Source: Circinella minor (taxonomy: Eukaryota; Mucoromycota; Mucoromycetes; Mucorales; Lichtheimiaceae). From it: a stretch of 64,000 bases of DNA. The position numbers and the translations under genes are program-made. The stretch covers positions 62,001-126,000 of the forward strand of contig JAEPRB010000107.1 in NCBI GenBank assembly GCA_016758965.1, read 5' to 3'. Positions 60,218 through 64,000 of the stretch are shown here, piece by piece (within the stretch, counting starts at the first letter, position 1; each line of letters begins with the position of its first letter). A model generated the notes under the pieces. That model was not told the DNA's origin, did no database searches, and worked only from the letters and a program-made list of their open reading frames with translations.

Positions 60218-60254
60218 CCCCCCCCTTATTTGATTCTAGGGCGGGGGCGGGGGG
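60218..60254. other. C8 run facing a G-rich tract (hairpin or G-quadruplex potential)
   Basis: CCCCCCCC at 60218-60225 is followed 13 nt later by GGGCGGGGGCGGGGGG at 60239-60254. In a very AT-rich neighbourhood this is exceptional. The two arms can pair, and the G tract alone has three G runs, the last long enough to supply two. No gene depends on it visibly. Confidence 0.6.
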
Positions 60255-61664
60255 CAGAATACAGCATATAATTCTAGAAGAGTCGTGAATATTCGACAGT
60301 AATGGTTATTCTTGTACCATCGATGGTTTGACTTATATTGCATTTTAAATAGTTATTTATTTAGCTATTTACTGATTTGTAAGATGTCTTTGGTGTTATT
60401 CTATATACATTATCTATGTAAATATTTTTGATCGCTCTTTTAGATATAATATATTATTATTTTATGTGTAACACTCGTATGGAAAAAAGTGAATATTATA
60501 TTTAAAAAGTAACAGAGCAATGATCAAATTTTTAAAAGTGCTAAACATATCAATACATTGGATAAAAAAAAGGTCATGATAATAGTTGATTATGGTTCAA
60601 AACACAAACCTTCTGCTTGCTGATACATAGCTTTTTTGTTCATATTTTAATGCAGTTAGTAGGTTTATGTGACAAACTTATCAAAGTAAGCATACATCAT
60701 GTCACTCTACCTATTATTTATTTAGGTTGATTAATTTTTATTCCACAAAAAAAAACAACGTACGTACGTACTTAAAACTTTTTTATTTCTTGAAAATGGT
60801 AAGTACGTAATAAAAAAAAAGTTACTGAAGAAGATTATTTTTAACAAGTATCATAGTAATATTCTATTTATAGTTCACATGATCAATAAGCAATTTATGA
60901 GAAGTACAGTAATAATGTTTAGTCTGCAAATGACAAATTAATTTATGTGTGATATATTTAATATATACAGATGATATTCTTTCTTTTGCTATTTTATAGT
61001 GATTGTATAAATTAAAATAGTAAAAAAAGCTCTTTTAATAGTCTTCATATAGTTAGGAGCTACATGATCTGCCAATGGGGCCGTCAGTTATAAGTGTCTA
61101 AAAGTCGTATATTTTTGTATATATTCATTTGAAACTGCATGTTTTCTTACTTTTTCTGTTCGAAAATTATTTACACTTGGTTTAATCTTTGTGCAATTCA
61201 ATAATGCTCAACGATATTTATAGATTATTTTCTTAATAAATTAAAGACGTAAGCGTTACTGTGATGTTAACAACCATCACACTTATCAGTGGTATAGTAT
61301 TATGCTTATTTTTGTTACGTATCACTTGTCAAAATATATTAGGAATAACCACACCCAAGTATAGTACTATTAGTGCGTCATGATTAAAGAGAATTCAAAC
61401 AATAAATTCTGAGCTTCGTCCTAATGAGAAATAATGCTACTATATCACAGGGATTACTTAAAAAAACTTTTTTTATTTTTATGACATGATACTATTATAG
61501 AAGATAATGAAGCATATATAGTAATTCGTTTATTGACTATGGGAAAGTGAAAAAAAATATTAAATACAAGGGTAAGAAGAAATGAGATATAAAGAAATTA
61601 TACAAGAAGATAGATAGGATATGAATATGTATATAAACGTAAATATTTAATCAGAGGGAGATGA

Positions 61665-64000
61665 TTAAATTCTGAAACGGAAGTCAAGTCGGTCGTTTCC
61701 TTTGTCTTTAGTGGTATTGTTATATTCTTTCTTTTCTGAATCGGACATGGCATTCCATTTCTTTGCGCGATATTTATTTGTAAGAGAGTATCGTAATCGT
61801 TGCGATAAGAAGAGAAAGAGAGTAATAACATTACAAATTATACAAATAAGATTGCCTTTTGGGTATCTTGGTGCATCCTCAGCGCCTAAAATAATGTAAC
61901 CAAGTAGAATTTTATGTCAATATTTTATATAAACATGAATATTTGTTTTGTTGTATTTCTTATTATACCAATGAAATAAAGTGCAAAACAAAATAAAATA
62001 CTTACGATAAAGCTGAGAGCCTGGCACACCATTTAGATTCGCAGCTCCTATCAAACAAAATATATAGTATACGTAAGTGATTGTCAATTCAATATATTAC
62101 GTATAAAAGAATGTAAAAAAAAAAGTTATTATGTACCAATGATAGCACCAAGAGCAATAGCCCGTTTACCAGCAGGGGCCATGTTCGCACTCATATATGC
62201 TATACATTCATTATAAAAAGGTTGTTAATAATAACATTTTATAAAAACATAAAACAAACAAAAAAAAGTAAACACAATTGAACATACCAATATGCATTCC
62301 GTGCCAACTTGGTGCTGCACCTGTTACTGTTGCTGCGGCAAACAAAGGCCAACGACCAGCGTCAGCAGGAAGAGTTTTTAATGTAATATAACCCACCATT
62401 TGCCAAATATTACCAATGAGTGCGTGAAGAGCCACTTCACCATGTTTATCTGAGCTGTGTGCGATAAGAAGCGAGAAAACAAGACCACCCAGATATGAAG
62501 GCATAGTTAAAAGATTAGCAGTGGTCACAGGAAAACCACCATCCCGAATGATTGATGGTAAATAAGTTTGAATGGGTGTATCAGTCATCATACCAAGAAA
62601 GGTTGTAAGTAAATGTACCTAAGAAATAATTTGAAAGATAAATAATTAATCATTACTGTATACAGAAGATTCGAATATGAAAATTGTTATATATATTTAC
62701 CCAAAGTTTAGAATCACAGAGAGCCATCTTGACATCTTCTCGAGTAATAGGAACATTCTGTTCAGTTTTGCTCAAATCATCACGGATAACACGAGTTACT
62801 GCAATCTTGGCTTCTTTTTCAGTAAACCAACCTTTCTTTCCACGAAGGGATCCACTCGTGTTCATAGCATTCTTTGGTAAATAAAGACTAGTATCATATA
62901 TTACATAATTTATTAGATTCAACACTAAAGATAAGTATGTAAACAACATTATATATAAATTGAGGTTATATGGTGCTTGTTACTTACAAGGCGATGAATG
63001 CAATAATGTGTGTAAAGATACCATCGATAAGGAAAAGCCATTTCCAACCGTATAGGCCGCCGACGCCAGAAAGTCGAAAAATACCAAAAGAAATTAAGCC
63101 AGATACAGCAGAGGCAACCGACTGAATACCCCAGAAAAACGCAAGACGAGTTGCAAGTTCCCTCGTCTTATACCATGAAGTAAGATAATTCAAGGATGCA
63201 GGAATAAATCCAGCCTCTAAAAAACAATTAAAGATGTTACCCTAATAAGTTACCCAATCAGCGTGTCAAAGACGTTTCTTTTTGCTAAATATTATAAACA
63301 TACCTGTTACAGCGATTAACACTCGAACAGCCATAAAGCCACCAAAGTTCTATTAAATAATAAAAATAAGGTGATTAATCATCTATAACATACACCATGA
63401 GCTAGTAATAATCAAGTAGAAATAGTAATGTGAATTAAAAAAAAGAAATAGCTTACATGGATAAGTACATGTGCCCAAGTAACAACAGCCCAAGAAGACA
63501 TGAGAATAGGGATCCAACGATGAGCACCGATCTTTTTGGAGATGAAATTGGATGGTAATGTGAACACTGTGAAAATAATAGAATATGCCAAAATACCGGT
63601 ATTCACTCCGTTGTTCGCTTTTTTTTTTTTTAAAAAAAAGAGATTATTATTCGAGCGAGGTTAGTAACTACTTTTCTTTCTTTTTACTAGTATTATGAAA
63701 CAATAAAAGTTGAAGTACTTACTAAAACCAAGATTTTCTGCAAGATGATCCGAAATAGCATTTGCTTTTATAAAAAAAAAAGTAGAATATACGTTAGCCC
63801 CCATTTCCTCCACTAATAATTTCAAAAAAGTAAAAAAAAAAAAGGGACTAAGAAAGACTTACAGAGATTGGTACGATCCATATTGAGGACGAAAGCCATT
63901 AAGAGCATAAAAGGCATAAGATAAAAATCAATTTTCCTGCGCACCCGGGTTTCCTCTTCTTCTGTCCACATAAGATTTTCTTCATACCCTTCGATATCAG
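61665..64000 (-). CDS. MFS transporter, allantoate-permease (Dal5/ACS) type, N-terminally cut by window edge
   Basis: Anion:cation symporter family of the major facilitator superfamily; 485 residues are visible. Exons: 64000-63863 (start outside), 63764-63723, 63617-63457, 63349-63304, 63216-62988, 62887-62701, 62618-62288, 62199-62137, 62047-62006, 61885-61665. Seen: TEEEETRVRRKIDFYLMP before helix 1, MDRTNLSNAI, LPSNFISKKIGAHRWIP with the loop 2-3 motif, GFMAVRVLIAVTEAGFIPASLNYLTSWY, WGIQSVASAVSGL, GWKWLFLIDG, a cytosolic loop with TEKEAKIAVTRVIRDD, then the second half with PIQTYLPSII and GIGMHI-like HGMHI. These are typical of Dal5/Tna1/Vht1 relatives, which import allantoate, nicotinate, vitamins or small peptides. 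Substrate cannot be told from this. About 20 or more residues of the N terminus lie beyond the window. Confidence 0.92.

Larger units (their letters stand above)
57197..61664. other. intergenic, 4.5 kb, mostly empty
   Basis: AT-rich. It holds a 70-codon protein-like frame at 57834-58043, the doubtful spliced gene at 58231-58690, a G-rich tract opposite a C8 run at 60218-60254, and a run of overlapping ACGT repeats at about 60760-60772. Other frames (59218-59451, 59826-60050) have no recognised domain. Confidence 0.5.

Overview
The window is a eukaryotic nuclear segment, almost certainly from a fungus of the Mucoromycota (Mucorales-like). The evidence is very AT-rich intergenic DNA, many short introns (about 50-150 nt) with GTAAGT/GTACGT-type donors, long Asn/Thr/Gln homopolymers in proteins, pyrimidine tracts before start codons, and a gene set of fungal type (HET domain, F-box/LRR, Med17, type I PIP kinase, Dnmt2, Dal5-like transporter). 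No bacterial operon, CRISPR array, rRNA or convincing tRNA is present. Exon models were made by hand from splice signals and reading-frame continuity. In every main model the exon lengths add up to whole codons, except the transporter, which runs off the window end.

Layout. 1-2767: non-coding, with possible DNA-transposon remnants. 2768-6206: two divergent HSL-type esterase paralogues; the left one carries an in-frame stop. 6778-10617: F-box/LRR gene and HET-domain gene, tandem on the minus strand. 11612-14684: Mediator subunit Med17 (+), converging within 41 bp on a nine-exon gene (14726-17490, -) that encodes a membrane-anchored protein joining a GT8 and a GT64 glycosyltransferase domain. 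17785-19233 (-): multi-pass membrane protein resembling the VC0807 family. 19867-20403 (-): low-complexity protein. 20404-24052: non-coding. 24053-25468 (+): third esterase paralogue. 25469-31500: 6 kb without a supportable gene. 31501-33615 (+): ammonium transporter. 34157-35146 (+): single-pass membrane protein. 35357-36761 (-): ribosomal protein L7 (uL30), divergent from an RNF10/Mag2-type RING ligase (37231-38897, +). 39477-41605 (+): FAF2/UBXD8-type UBX protein. 41968-42522 (-): small secreted protein. 43085-44944 (-): Dnmt2 tRNA methyltransferase. 47839-50446 (+): PI4P 5-kinase. 50868-52186 (-): fourth, more canonical esterase. 52187-56491: non-coding, with a terminal-inverted-repeat element and a hairpin with an Sm-like site that may be a small RNA. 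56492-57196 (-): bZIP factor. 57197-61664: mostly empty, one doubtful 71-codon spliced gene. 61665-64000 (-): Dal5-like MFS transporter, cut at its N terminus by the window edge.

The genes do not form one pathway. Themes that recur are four esterase paralogues with differing intron sets, nitrogen acquisition (ammonium transporter with GATA sites upstream, Dal5-like permease), ubiquitin biology (F-box, RING, UBX) and membrane/lipid signalling (PIP5K). The most unusual gene is the GT8-GT64 fusion. The most speculative but interesting non-coding item is the Sm-site hairpin near 55.6-55.7 kb.
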